Assembly: GCA_037179335.1 (NCBI GenBank)
Contig: JAKZHN010000027.1
Span: 400,237-464,236, forward strand
Source of the DNA: Cyclaneusma minus
Taxonomy: Eukaryota; Ascomycota; Leotiomycetes; Marthamycetales; Marthamycetaceae
Length of the DNA: 64,000 nt
Direction of reading: 5' to 3'
The translations under genes and the position numbers were made by a program. Shown in pieces: positions 33,138 through 45,739 of this stretch. The stretch's first letter is position 1. The number at the start of each line of letters is the position of its first letter. The notes beneath the pieces are model-generated. The model saw only the letters and a list, made by a program, of their open reading frames with translations, was not told the origin of the DNA and ran no database searches.

Positions 33138-34553
33138 TCATTCTCTTTGATATCCTGCGTGAATATCAACATAGACCTTCCCTCGGATTAAAGATCCCAG
33201 GTTGAAAGCCTGAAGCTCTCGGTCACCACAAGCGTCCATAAATACCCATTGTGTTGCCTTTTGACCATTGGTCATCAAGACATCGTCTTCATCCATTACT
33301 GCATGTATATCTTCCTCTTCCGCGGGGTGCTTGATTCTCGGCAAGGTGCCTGGTACATTTGCGCAGATATGGCCTTTGATGAGCTGGGCTCGTCCCCGCT
33401 TGTAGTATTTGTCGAATCTCGGAGGCATATCGGCCATGAAGCGCCTCTCTCTGCAGTGCCAAACATAAAATTTCCAGTCTGCGGACTCGGACCAGAGCTC
33501 TTCTTGCCGAAGGCTGTCGATGGCGGGTTTGGGGACCTGTATCCGTACAATACATGTCTCGGAATGGTGGCTTCTATGCTCAGCCCATTTTCGAAACTGC
33601 TCTGCTGTTGCTTGCTCTAAAGTCCAGGAAGACACGTACTCCCATCGGTTGAAATCGCCACCCCCTTGGCCATATAGATTCCGCAGGTTTAAGTTACCAT
33701 CATCATCGAACATCCAGAGGGGACGGCTCGGGTTATCATGCGGGTGAACTATCCCACCACTTGGAATGCTGTAGAGTACATAATGATCGTCGAGGATAGG
33801 CGGCGGGCCATTGACAGATACGGCGCCTCTAGGGAAATCCTGGGTTTGCGAAGTAGGAGTGAGAGTAGTGGCCGGAGGCGCTCGCGGACCGCCCTGGCGT
33901 GTGGAAGACGATATCCTGGGTTTCTTCTTGTGCTCAGCGATGACTCGGGAAGCATGTTCTTGCAAACGTCCGCGCAGTTTTTCCAGAGTGCAATATCGCA
34001 ATTTCATGGTGTCTTCCAGCCAATATAATAAGGTCTGCGACTTGAAGATCATGTGGAATTCGGGGTCCAAAAGCGTATCTTGTAATTCATCCGCAATACC
34101 AATTCTGGTCATAGCTTCTCGTGGATCGGCGATCGAGGGGTTTAATGCTTCGAGATTTCCGAAAGCATAGTCCAAAAACGTATAAGGGATATTGTCGCGG
34201 TCAGGGGTGTCGAGCCACCTGTTGAGAAGACTGGAAGCCATGCTTCTCGTAAAGCCTAGATACTCAAGGCCGGTGATGCTTTCTGATGATTCTGGGAGGT
34301 TGATTGGCGCCATGTTAGGCGGGTTGCGAAGCCGGACTGCTGCCGGTGTCCAGGCTATTGCTGGGGCCGACGGAGAGGAAGACGGAGAGGAGGAAGAGGA
34401 GGAAGAGAAACCACCTTGGTTTTCACGACCTGAAGGAGGGCTCAGAATAGAAGCGCTGACTTTGCGTTTGCCGTCATCGAGAGGGTCGAGGAAGATGTGC
34501 TGGTCTTCGAGCACTTGAACTTCCTCACGTGAAAGAACAAATTGAGGATCCAT
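33138..34553 (-). CDS. Hypothetical fungal protein next to the HET gene
   Basis: A single continuous frame of 471 aa from ATG 34553. It has a poly-Ser segment (about 50-62), a Pro/Thr-rich middle (about 210-245), and a globular C-terminal half rich in Trp and aromatic residues (WKFYVWHCRERRFMADMPPR, WVFMDACGDRELQAF). A helical segment precedes this (GFTRSMASSLLNRWLDTPDR). No known domain, membrane helix or signal peptide was recognised. Its 3' end lies 257 bp from the end of the HET gene, so the transcripts may overlap. Codon use and unbroken length support a real gene. Confidence 0.75.
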   Translation of the reverse strand: MDPQFVLSREEVQVLEDQHIFLDPLDDGKRKVSASILSPPSGRENQGGFSSSSSSSPSSSPSAPAIAWTPAAVRLRNPPNMAPINLPESSESITGLEYLGFTRSMASSLLNRWLDTPDRDNIPYTFLDYAFGNLEALNPSIADPREAMTRIGIADELQDTLLDPEFHMIFKSQTLLYWLEDTMKLRYCTLEKLRGRLQEHASRVIAEHKKKPRISSSTRQGGPRAPPATTLTPTSQTQDFPRGAVSVNGPPPILDDHYVLYSIPSGGIVHPHDNPSRPLWMFDDDGNLNLRNLYGQGGGDFNRWEYVSSWTLEQATAEQFRKWAEHRSHHSETCIVRIQVPKPAIDSLRQEELWSESADWKFYVWHCRERRFMADMPPRFDKYYKRGRAQLIKGHICANVPGTLPRIKHPAEEEDIHAVMDEDDVLMTNGQKATQWVFMDACGDRELQAFNLGSLIRGKVYVDIHAGYQRE

Positions 34554-35240
34554 AATACCAATACAGTCTACTCTGCCAAGAGACTGGTGATAATTCAGGA
34601 ACTCAGTTGATGGGAGCCGGTCGAAAGTGCGAGAAAATAAGGTCCTCGAGTAGAAAACACAGGCTGAAGTTTGAAGTCAGAATATGTACTTGTGAGGTGG
34701 GAAAAAAGTGACAAGGGGAAACGCAAAAGATGGTCCGTATTTATGTCTTCCCTAGTTGTGAGGTGTCCAAGTCTCCATGGTCCGTTAATGTGATCCAGTG
34801 GGTAGTGGGCAGTGGGCAGTGGTAGTAATCCCAAGAAGCTCCCCGGGCGACTCATGGTGCTAGTGGGCGATCTTGACGATGCATTTCTTCTCGAAAAGAG
34901 AAAAGAACACCGAATGAAAGTAGATTTCTCGCAGCCAAAGGCAATGGTGTATCGAAGGTCAAGATGGTTTAACAGGAAGCAGATCTCAATTACCTATTCA
35001 TCTAATCTGATGGCGCGTATGCAGTGACATCTCTCAGCCCCAGCCGCACAGCCACAGCTCCAATCAGCGCCCCGCGGTGACAACACGCCAAGCCTTAGCC
35101 TCACCAGTAACCAAATTCTCCCCGAGCCAGCCCTCCACTGTCGATTTGAATAAGAGCCAACGGGTCGCATCCGATTTTTCATCCTCGTAGTCTACATCCC
35201 CCGCACGCACGTCGCTTCCAGCGCGCCTACAAATACTGGA
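34554..35240. other. Divergent promoter region
   Basis: This stretch separates the starts of the unknown gene and the NAP-type chaperone gene. A short direct repeat (GTGGGCAGTGGGCAGTGG near 34805) is the only structure noticed. Confidence 0.5.
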
Positions 35241-36508
35241 ATGCTCCGGAAGTTCGCCTTCACAACCGCAGCAATGGCCGCCGCACTGGAAGATACGCCC
35301 GTTAGCTACGAGGATCTGGCTGAGATTGAACGTGACTTTGACGATGCCGAGACTGAGATCAGTAAGTCCGATTAAGCCTCTAAAGAGCCCTCCTTTTGGC
35401 GCATCTCCAGACCTTCAAAGACAAAAAAAGGGGGAAAAAGAGCGAAACACCCGCCAAAAATATCAAAATTGTTGCTAACTGAAGTCTTTCCACCAGTCCG
35501 CCAGCAAGTCAACCTCACTCTGCCCCTCTACCACCGCCGCCACGCTCTCACTTCCAGGATCCCCAATTTCTGGCCCCTCGTCCTCGAGCAAGCCCCCCCA
35601 GACATCGACGCCTACATCCAGCCCTCTGACTCCGCGCTCCTCCTCTCCTCTCTCACATCTCTCTGGGTATCGCATTTCGAAATCTCCTCCAAACCTTCCG
35701 ACTCCACTTCTCCCAACTCCGGCGATCCTCGCAGCGTAAGCATCCGCTGGGAATTTGCCGAAAACGAATATTTCGAGGACAAGGTGCTGGAGAAGAAGTT
35801 CTGGTATCGAAGGGCAAAAGATGGCTGGAGTGGCTTGGTGTCGGAGCCCGTGCAGATCAGGTGGAAGAAGGGGAAGGACTTGACTTATGGCTTGCTGGAT
35901 GCTGTTTGTGCTGCCTATGAGGCTGAGAAAAAGCAGCAGAAAGATGCTAAGCTGAATGGGAAGGGTAAGGGGGAGAAGGAGTTGAGTGAGGAGGAGAAGA
36001 TTTTGAAGAAGAAGATTGATGGGACGGGAATGGGAGGGCTGAGCTTTTTCGCTTGGTTTGGCTTTATCGGACGCAGGGTTACGGCTGAGGAGAGTGAGGA
36101 TGCGCTCAAGACTGAGAGAGCGGAGAGGGAACGCAGAAAGAAGGGGGAGAAGATGGATAGTAAGGTCGGGGTTGATGATGATGAGGGAGATGAAGAGGAA
36201 GAAATCGACATGAGCTTGGAGATCTTTCCGGATGGCGATGATTTGGCCATAGCTATCACCGAAGATCTATGGCCCGCAGCGCTCAAGTTTTTCAGTAAGT
36301 TTCCGAATATCCATGAACAATGTCAAGATGTTTGCGAATGGACGGATGCTGATGGGTGAATGAATTAGCGCAAGCACAAGAACAAGATGCGCTGTCAGAT
36401 CAAGACTTTGAGACGGATGATGAGGATGACGAGGCTGCGACGTCAGATGTGGATGAGGAAGAGGAGAAGGGCCATGCGCGCAAGAGGATGAAGCGCGAGT
36501 CTTCCTAG
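35241..36508 (+). CDS. NAP/SET family histone chaperone, Vps75-like
   Basis: Exons join(35241..35361, 35497..36294, 36369..36508) encode 352 aa in frame. The NAP fold is marked by an N-terminal dimerisation helix (SYEDLAEIERDFDDAE, then IRQQVNLTLPLYHRRHALTS). After it come IPNFWPLVLEQAP, VSIRWEFAENEYFEDKVLEK and FFAWFGFIGRR. The protein ends in a long acidic tail (DDDEGDEEEEIDMS; TDDEDDEAATSDVDEEEE) and a basic KRMKRESS. Vps75-type proteins bind H3-H4, and in yeast assist the acetyltransferase Rtt109. A Lys/Glu-rich insert (about 160-190) makes it longer than yeast Vps75. The start may be 35241 or the in-frame ATG at 35274. Confidence 0.87.
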
Positions 36509-37418
36509 GCTACGACCAACTAGGGGCCACGTGAAGACCACATGGTGAAATACTTTGTTTTACAATCTTCAATGCAGCATGGCGTTTCGGTGGATTGAGA
36601 CGCGGGTCTGATGGATATTCCCCACGGCGAAGGATATCGTTTCATATTGAAGGCAAACATTTAGGGCATCTAACCAGCTAGCTAGCTACACTCAGTGCCA
36701 TCTTCACGTGCGCATTTCTTTCAGTATATCAGAGAAAGATTATCCCAGGTGCTTTGGAACCCTCCAAGTTCCTTGTGATATCACCAAGTCGAGACATTCC
36801 CTAAGAATATTCGTACAAACACAGGGACTTTCTGGACTCACTTAGTGCTGCATGTATTTAATACTTTGATACAACTTCTTGTATTAGCAATATTGTACGT
36901 TATGCTTCTCCTCCGGTTTACTCATGTAGTGTCTTCTAATGCAGTTGGGCCCATCTCTTTATGATCTCCCAAAGCTACTCATCCCCTGGAACATGCAGTA
37001 TGCAATCCTCCTCTGTAGGCTGCGCACTCTCGTAGTTTGTAATGCTTATCTCCAATATCCACAAACTTCCCCAAACTTCCCCGTGCCTCTCTCCCATGCC
37101 ATTGCACCTGCCCATGAAGAGCGAGGCCACAAAATATTTGTTGTAAAAAGTAAAACGCCCAAACCCGTTGCACCATGCCGGGAATGCATGAAAGAGTATA
37201 CCCAAATGCAGTAATGTGCCGCACGCAACCCAAGGTATAATGAAACAAAGGGTCGGCCGAGAAAACGATTCGAAACGCCGCGTATGCCCAGAAGTGGTCC
37301 AGTGTCCATAAACCCCGTTGGCTCATGCACTCATGCTCTCGTTGACAAAAGAAACATAGTCCAGTGGATATCCATTCCTCATCCTGAGTGGATATTCATT
37401 CCTCCTCCTGAATCGGTA
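36509..37418. other. Intergenic region, convergent genes
   Basis: This stretch lies between the facing 3' ends of the NAP chaperone and lipase genes. It is moderately AT-rich. Open frames on both strands near 36.9-37.3 kb overlap each other and show no features. Confidence 0.45.
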
Positions 37419-40282
37419 TCAAACATCGGCGCCATGAAACAACCTTCTATACCTCCTCTCCACCTCACTCATCCTCTCCTTCTTGTCCCCACCTAGTCCT
37501 CGATTTTTATCCTTCTCATCCAACACTACGCTCCTCGAAATCAGCCCGTTCGCAATGCCCACTCCGCGTCGTTCCAAATACGGACTCGCCGGTTGGGAAC
37601 TCCGAAAATCGCCTACAGTGCTGGGCCAGAACGCACCGTCCGTATCGCTGTCTATGCAATCTGAATGCGCTGGCGTGATGGTTTCTTCATCTTCGTCTTC
37701 TTCTGCTTTTTCTAAGCGCGAATCGTTGCGAATGACGAGCGCATGGTTGTTCGGTGCATCATGTGAGACGTAGTCATCGGCCTGGATTTCGGTATTATTG
37801 ATAGTAACACCACCGTGTGGTGACATGGAAATGTCAGAGAACGGTGAGTCGATATCGGCATCAGACGACGGGGCGGAGAACTGTGTTGTGCTGCCCGCGA
37901 CGGACGATTCAGTGTGTAGCGCGGCATCTTTCGACGAATTCGAAGCGCGCTTCAGGACTAGTTTAGGTCTTGGCTTTCTGTTGTTCTGTCGAGCACCGAT
38001 GTTTTGCTTTTGTGCTTGCTGTACAGAAGGCGAAGCGGACGCAGAATCCAGGGGAGTTTCGTTGAGGAAGTGCACGTTCATCAAGGGAGCGGATTTGAAG
38101 GCGGGAATAATCTCAGAAGCGCCGTCGAGCATGAGATGAGGATCGAGAATGTTACCGCCTGAGCGTCGGCGAGCGGATGTGTTGGGAATGTTTGGTGTTA
38201 GGCGTGTTTGTGTGGGGTTGGATTGGGTTTTCTTGCATGCGGCTAGTTCGAAGAGGTTTTCCTCGGAGGAGGGGTTGGAGAGTTCGTCGTCGCCGGCTGA
38301 GAGAATACTGTGGAGATCATTGTTGCTGGCGTGACGGCGGCGGCTAAAGAGGGAGCGTCGATCGCGACCTCGTGCGGCTGTGGTGCTGGGTGCAGGGGCG
38401 GGTAAGGTGTGGATAGTTCCGGTGCTCATTCTGCGGAGATCAGTTTGGCTTGGGCTGAAGTGAACGCGAGCTGTTAATTGTTGCACAGCGCTGTCGAGTT
38501 CAAGTTCGACAGCAAGATGGTTCTTGATACAGCTGATTTTGGGCCATGTAGCACGTTCACCGCTGATACAAGCATTGAGCATGAATTCGGAATCGGGGTT
38601 TTTGAGAATGCGAGGGATGTTGCCAAAGTCCAGAGCAGGGAGGATGGTGATGTCGCCAGAATATTTCTGGCTTAGAATAGAGGCGCACTTGGAGGCAAGC
38701 GTAGGGAATACACCCATGTCAGCAAACATGTGCATGCGATACAAGACTTCGCCCTTTGCAAACATTGCGAGTTTGTATAGTCTGTCGCTGGCAGTGGTTG
38801 AGGATTCGGCTTGATGGGTTAGGCTCTCATCTTCTTTCTCCAAGAAAGGAACGACGTGGGGATTGACTTGTGAGACAATAAAGTGGTTGACATTGAACAT
38901 TTCCGACAGCTTCGCCATAGGCAAGTCATTGTCGATGCTTCCGTCGATCCAGTATTGCGGAGTCGGATTCCAAGGCAAATGGTCGCCGGTTAGAGGATCT
39001 TTGACGAGCAAGTGTGCTGCAGTGAAAAGGAGTGGAACAGAGCAAGATGCTGCGACAGCTGACCATATCATGACGTTCGGAGCGGTGATGTAGTTGAGAA
39101 GTCGAGGAAGTTCGTAGACTGATGCAGACGATACGCATATATTGAGGATTCTTCGAGTCCGGTTGTATGCTTCCTGGAAGGTCATATCTCCTAGAAGCTC
39201 CCGCATCACACCAACCAAATGCTTGACATCGATCCAAGAGCCTTTAGTAAGGAGACGTCCCACTCGAACAAGAAGCCCATCTTCGTTGCCTTCTTCTTCG
39301 AAAACAGCCAAATTGCCATAGGGGAATGACTTGAGGAGGTCTGGAATTTCCTCGTCTGTCCTTGTGCACAACACAGAGCATATGATACTTCCTGCGGATG
39401 CGCCGGATATGATTCGAGGTAGTAAACGTGCTTGGAAAAGGGCCTTGAGAACGCCGACATGGTTCATACCGAATGTTGCACCACCGGAAAGTAGAAGCGC
39501 ACTTCTGCCAAAGGCCTGGCGCGCAAACTTGACTTGTTCCAAGATATCTTCTGGCCTTGTTCCTTCTGGTAAAGTGTGGGCGCTGAGCCTGACAAGTGCT
39601 CTGATTGTCTCGGCCACAGAGTCGACATATCTCTCGATGAGGTACTTGGTCCCTATGCGCGAGTGTTTGTAGAGCAAGACGTTGCCCATGCCCCCTATAT
39701 TCCTGGACAGAGCATTTCGGACCAAGTAAAGCATCTCCTTGACGTCACAGTTCGTCCGCGCATCATCGAGTGCCTTGAGTCGAATGGATAGTAACTCGTA
39801 GTCGTACTCTGGGGATTCGGGGTCGGCCTTCCATGCTTCGTTGTCTTCTAAAATATCGAGTTCTTTTGCTATAGCCCGCCATTCGTCACCGGTCTCGGCC
39901 TTTGACAGTCAGTTTTGGAATCGACAGGAAGAACCAAGGTCGAGAGGAAGAACCAAGGCGGAGAGGAAGAAAGAAGACCGGGACTCACATTTCTCAAGCG
40001 CGAGAGCAAGATCTGCTGCCTCTCCTCTTTGCGCGCCTTCTCCTGTCTCTCTTGGTCGGTAAGTCCGTCGCCGCGTGGTTGCCAAACGGCTGATTGTACG
40101 AGATCGGCCGAGCCCTTTAGAACTTGAGCCAAAGGAAACAACAGGCTCTTCGACTTCCGCACACTGTGCTTCCGCTTCCCCCCTTTTCCATTGCTGTCGT
40201 CGTAGCAGCGTCCATTCGTCGCATCCTGCTGGGCACCCCCGCGGAGGAACAGGTTGGTGGGTTGGAGGTATTGCAGCACCAT
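37419..40282 (-). CDS. Patatin-like triacylglycerol lipase (Tgl3/4/5 family)
   Basis: Lipid-droplet lipase releasing fatty acids from stored triacylglycerol. Two exons, complement(join(37419..39899, 39989..40282)), encode 924 aa. The N-terminal region ending in RLRNAETGDEWRAIAKELD matches the DUF3336 region before the catalytic domain. The patatin domain shows LLLSGGATFGMNHVGVLKAL (oxyanion region), GASAGS with nucleophile Ser near 266, and WIDGSIDNDLP with Asp near 417. The last 350 residues are Ser/Arg-rich and disordered, with phosphorylation-like tracts (GRDRRSLFSRRRHAS). The ATG at 40282 is the first in frame. The 89-nt intron contains a repeated purine/pyrimidine motif. Closest by layout to Tgl4/Tgl5. 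Confidence 0.93.
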
Positions 40283-43200
40283 CTCGGATAGTCGAACTTT
40301 CAAGGGCGGTCGTCAGACGGTCGCTTCCATGGCCCAAAGTGGCAGAGTGTCGGAATAATTATCACGCACTGGACAGCGGGCGGTGGGGTATATGTATGGG
40401 TGAAAGTATCCTCGGCGGTTTTCGCAGTGTCGTAATTAGCAGGGCCGGGGCTGAGGAATGCAATCTGAAGCTACTTAAGAGTAGCTCGCGGTCTGGGCTG
40501 TCACGAGGTCCCAAAGGCTGGTTATGCAAGGGCCCGCCCGCGGTACCGCCAGTTAGTGCGCAGAGCGATTCTTGGTGACGGAAGAAGTGGACAGCGCGCG
40601 GAAGAGCTGGACGCGATGGATGAGGGCAAGCGGCGGCGGAGTTCGACTCCTGCGCGCGAGGCAGCGGCGGGACAGATGTGACGACTGAGTGACGGATGGA
40701 TGCACGAGACTTTGGGTGTAACCGCTGGAGCCTCCGAGTCCGTGACGATATCTTGGGCAGCGGCAGGTTTATAATTGGGGAGCCGGGCCTGTTCCTGAAC
40801 CTTCCTAGGCTGTCTTACCCCACAAAGGACTGTGCGCGTGCATCATCAAATATGGGGAAGCCGGCAAATGCGTGTGTTGAGATCTCAAGATCGAGTCACG
40901 CTCCACCCCAAAGTGACGGGCAGCCAACCCCCTCCGCAGCTATTGACTTTTGTCAAGTTTTCTGCAAAAGTCTTTTTGAATTGCATATTCGGACACCTTT
41001 GATGCACGTATAACTCGGCTGCTGTCCCGATGATGATTGAAATGACCTTCTTGCGGCCAAGCCAGGCATTGATGAGCATCGGTCCGGACATCCTTGGTCC
41101 GAGTACATTGATATCACTCAAGGCCTCCCAAGTCCCAACAAGAAATCTTGGCCTGTCACCTGAATCGGCATGCTGCTCAGTAGTTCAAGGATTCGGGGCC
41201 CGTCAGGCTGTCATCTTCTAAAAGAAGCAGCTGAAGATAGCTGAAGAAAGCGAGTGTTACCACAAAAACGACGAGTCGGTGTAAGCTGACTCGCGACATT
41301 TCTTCAGCAGCACACCACGACGAGACATTGAAGGAATCTGTCTCAACCGAACTGCTACAAAATAAAGCTCGGGTTGTTACACGCGCCGATAATCGGATAC
41401 GAAGCTCGGAAAAGCCTTTTTGTTTCTTCGTCTGGGAAAAGCTAGACAGGAGACTTTTGCTTTTGCGGGGGCCCCGGATGATCTCGCCTTATTCTCACAG
41501 CTCTTCAAGCTCCAAGTCTCCATCTTCATCATCTTCGGCTCTACAACCAGCCAAGATCTATCATTACGCCGAGTAATGCCCTCGTATGTTCGTATCACCC
41601 CGATCTCGATCTCGGGGTTCATGGGCCCTCCCCGTGACCCTACCTACCACATCTCTCCCCTTCGTCTCTCCTCCCATTCGTCGTTCCACTCGACTATCAT
41701 CCACCCGCTCTGACACAACACACCACCAAGACAGCGAATAATTACAAGTCTCCCCGCGTATCCGTATCTTGGAGAAGAGCGGGTCCCTTATCCCCATATG
41801 ACCGCTCGCCAGGATTCATTCAGCCTCTTCCCCATGGGGTGTTTCACTTGCGCCAGTCACGCCTCCAAGATCCGCTAGCACACCAGACCCCCTTCAGCTG
41901 AATCAAGTATATTCGCATGTGAAAATGCAACTGCCGCTCTTCTGTTCCTTTTCTGTTCTTTCAAGCCACCGTGTTTTATTTTAGAATGCGCCTCCAGCTC
42001 TTGGTCGTCTATCGCCATCTGTCCTGCAAAACAAATATTCGTTCGTTCACTCGTTTCGTCACAAGGTCGACAGACACAATGATGACAGAATGTGCATATT
42101 CCGAATCTTTGGTAGCGAACCCTGCCACGAGATCGCATGGAAGAAGACATGCATGTACCTATCCACTGTTCAAGTGTTTGTGGATTGCGTAATGGCAATA
42201 CAGCCGGACCTTGAGATCCCATGTGTTTGTGTTCCCCGCATCTTTGTCAAACCATGGTTGAGCGTTGTTGGTTTCATGTTTCTTAGGTCAGGTCGCAAGT
42301 CTTTCTGCCTTTCCGCTTTCCGAAATCTTGAGCTTGGATGGTCGTGTATCACCTCAAGGGTGGTGACCTCGACCTAAGGATATATTGTCCGAGGTTATAC
42401 TGTTTGGGAAGTCCCTCGCTGTACATTTCACACTTGCGCGAGTGCCAGGTGGGAGGTGGGAATTCTGGTACTGGCCTCTGGTTGTATGCCACTCTTCCAC
42501 GCCAGGATACTTCTGAACTTTGTTCCTTGCGAGATTCCCAAGATTGGAAAGTCTTCCCAAGTCTAAATATTGGTGGCATTGGTGCTGGTGATTCGCAAGT
42601 CTCTCACCTTGCAGTATTTGTGTTATGTGCAAGTTATATTTTGGAAATTTGAAATTTCTAAGGTATCAAGTACGGACCCGGTATATTATTGAAAAGTCAC
42701 CACCACCCGCTTGTTCTTTTGGTGATATTTTGGAGTAGTTTGGTTGAAAGACGGAGAGCTGCGGGTTTTTTCACAGCTGGGTGATGGTCTCCTTTGTTGC
42801 TGGCGAGAATGATATAGGCTACCCACCTGTGATTAACGACTACTGATCTCGCAATTTAGGCCTTCAACTATAGTCTGATACATTCACCTAAGGACTATAT
42901 AATTTGCTCTCTAAACTGAGACTCTAAAGCCATACCCGTTGGATGTGCGTATAATATATTTGATATTGCATGCCGGCCCCCTTTGCCAGCCATTAGTCAA
43001 CTAGAATCTTATATTGCGCAAAGGTTTAAGTGAGAGCTTTAGCTCTTCTCTGTTCAATACCTCTTGTTCTCTCTGCTCTCGACCTTTTAACGGACTGTAT
43101 ATTGATATTGTCGTCATGTGACTGCGCGTTGCTAGTCAACCGCTGCCCCGCACGCCGAGACGCGCCCAAACATTCTTGCAGGCGGGGTTGTTTCTTCACA

Positions 43201-43355
43201 GTTCACACTCACCCAGGGCACCAGAGCTTTACAACAAAGACCGCCAACAGCAACGGCTGCCTACAGCACCTCCTGTAAGGCATATACTCGTTCAGTAGCA
43301 GCTGCACCAATATCGAGACCACCTGGTGTCCGATCGAATATCCTTGCTGCCCACG
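40283..43355. other. Long gene-poor region
   Basis: About 3 kb lies upstream of the lipase and of the broken F-box gene. Several open frames of 60-125 codons exist on both strands but overlap one another and lack domain motifs, good starts or splice support. No tRNA or repeat was recognised. Untranslated or non-coding transcripts could lie here, but the sequence alone does not show it. Confidence 0.45.
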
Positions 43356-45039
43356 ATGCCGGACGAAGGTGTTCCAAATGAGATTCTTCAGAAGATTTTC
43401 CAATTCGCCCACGACGCGGAGGTCGACGAACACATCGATGAGATCATGAAATCTAGGATCTACGACCCTCATACTTTGCCCCTCAAGCCCAAGATGCCGA
43501 GTACCGTATCCAGCATCTCTCGTGTCTCACGGCGTTTCAACGCTGTTGCTGAACCGGTTCTCTATGATCGAGCATCCCCATTTTCGGACGGAGCTATTCA
43601 TGGATTTGCTATTGAGAAAACCCGAGAGACTGCTCTACGTGCGAACATTGGTAGTTGAGAACTCTCATGTACCAGGTGGACATTTCACCTGGACCCCGCC
43701 CAGCAACCCAGGATGTCGAGGACTCCGGCAAGTCTGGCCTCGATATCGAAAGACTGTTCTCCACGCTATGTCGGTAGTGGAACCAGACTCGGAAAGACAG
43801 AAGGAGTGGCTAAGATGCCTTATACGTGGCAACACCCAGCCATTTATTTCTCTACTACTCCAGCTGCTACCGAATATTCGGCGCCTCATCATTCCATGCT
43901 ACAGTGATCTTCAGGACGAGATACCTTTCAGCCCCCGCGTCACCATCGAGAGTATCGTCAACCTCGGTCGGAGCGGCTCTTCTTCCGACTTAGGACTGCA
44001 AAAGTTGGAAGATTTTACCGTTCTAGTTGCGGGGCCGGACACTTCCTTCGTCCCTGTGACAGGTGCTCTTTTCAACCTTCCTCGGGTTCACTCCTTCCAG
44101 CTCTCCATGGCATTCAACAACCAAATAACGAAAGAGACCAATCTCATCAATGCAACCATTCCTGTAAATATCAAGAGGAGAATCGAATTCCTCTCTCTCG
44201 AAAGCAACAACGTCCATCCGGGTATTCTCGGTGCTTTTTTGCAGAAGTTCGAGTGCATCAAGCGCTTGGTTTATACGGAAGACACCCTAGACATCGATTA
44301 CGCAGATCTTTTTGGTTCTAATGTAGACGACACATACTTCTCGCCCCAAGTTATTCGTGAAGCTATGGAGCACCTTGCTCCTACCCTCGAGTTTGACTAT
44401 TGGAAAAGAATTCTGTGAGGGCTCTGAACCGGAAGAGCCGGAAGACTCAAATGGTGTCAGCTTCGCAAGTTTCACACAGCTAAAGTACTTGGATGTTCGG
44501 GCAATATTCTTGAATGGGTGCAACTGGCGGTATGTATATTAAAGATACCCAGATTACTACCTCAGGAACTAAAATCCGTATGTGGCAGATGCGAAAGCTC
44601 TTACTGGCTAGATTCCAATGTCGAAGAGCATCACAAGCGCCATCGTATAATCGACGCCATCCCGGAATCCATCGAAACCTTGAAAATTTCGTATATCGGC
44701 CACTGTCACTTGTCAGGACTTCTCGAGGTATTATGGAGGAAAGAAACAAGGTTCCCCAAATTGACAAGCATGGTGGTTGGAATCTACGAATCAGCACATG
44801 AAGAGTTACTTACAACCACCGGTCTGACGGTGCTGCAAGCCTGTCGACTCGCGGGCGTTGAATTCCACGCATATAATCATCTCGAAGAAGATTGGGATTA
44901 TTCTGCTTGCCGATATGCCAGGATCCTTCCAAGAATGGAATGTCCGCGTTACAAATATGTTAATAACATGCTAGTACAATCTAAGCATATTTGCATCTTA
45001 CGGAGAAAGTTCAGTCAGGAAAAGAGAGGGGCGACATAG
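43356..45039 (+). pseudogene. F-box-like gene broken by frame changes
   Basis: An F-box-like N-terminus starts at 43356 (MPDEGVPNEILQKIFQFAHD, SRVSRRFNAVAEPVLYD). The reading then moves to the next frame near a CCCC run at 43576-43579, continuing HFRTELFMDLLLRKPERLLY. It stays open to a TGA at 44416-44418. A second shift near a TTT run around 44392 restores sequence such as SFTQLKYLDVRAIFLNG. A third shift at a GGG run near 44516 continues to a TAG at about 45037. No GT-AG intron of normal length explains these steps because the frames overlap. Together the pieces resemble one fungal F-box/LRR-like protein of about 560 residues. Either a young pseudogene or three small sequencing indels would explain it. 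Confidence 0.62.
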
Positions 45040-45739
45040 TAGTAGCACAGTTGTGGAAACAGAAACACCGGCCAAGTAAGCCTTCAACTCAACACTTGCC
45101 AACTCAAGCTGAAGGTCAGGTACCTATGCCGCAAGCGACTCGTGCCTAAAGTGTCGTGTATATAATGCGTGTGTGTCTCCAGGAAGGGGGTGGCTCACCA
45201 CATACGAGCATCTCTTCACCACTCTCATCCCCAAGAACTCCTGCACAATCAGTCCGAAACTATTCTGCTTATTTGCAAATTGAGCTATTTCCTACAACCT
45301 GTTGGATGCTATACGATACATATACGGGATACGAGGCCTCGAAGCCCTGCACTGTTTTTCCCAAAGCTCAAAGGCGATGGAGAGTATGGCATAGTAGCAG
45401 CAATCAAAAGCAACGCCCCAAACTCCGTCTCGTTTGCATATGGTAGCCACACCATCTCTTGCCCTTGAAACGCCTTCTCTTGTGTATGAATTTGTGCAGT
45501 GCCTTGGCAAAAGTATGTACGGTGAAACGAGACGAATGATTGAATGTATCGGTGAATAACTCCTAGGTAATGCGTTCATTATGTTGGGGCGACGAGGATC
45601 TCGCGGCGCGGTTCTCGGAATTCGAAAGGGGGGTTGTAGGTAATGTGCAAGTCGAAGAGGTCCGTGATGAGGTCATTAGGATGTGTCGCTCGTGAAGACG
45701 ATGTGTAGGACCGGGCAGGCGCGTTGAGGATATGATCGA
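45040..45739. other. Intergenic region, convergent genes
   Basis: No convincing gene, repeat or RNA was seen between the broken F-box gene and the reductase gene end. Confidence 0.45.

Noticed and set aside
30692..40282. Idea of a functional cluster joining the HET, NAP and lipase genes
   Set aside because: Families belong to unrelated processes, and orientation and spacing are ordinary.
41875..42222. 115-codon minus-strand frame with several cysteines
   Set aside because: The cysteines do not form a known zinc-binding pattern, there is no start context or splice support, and other frames overlap.
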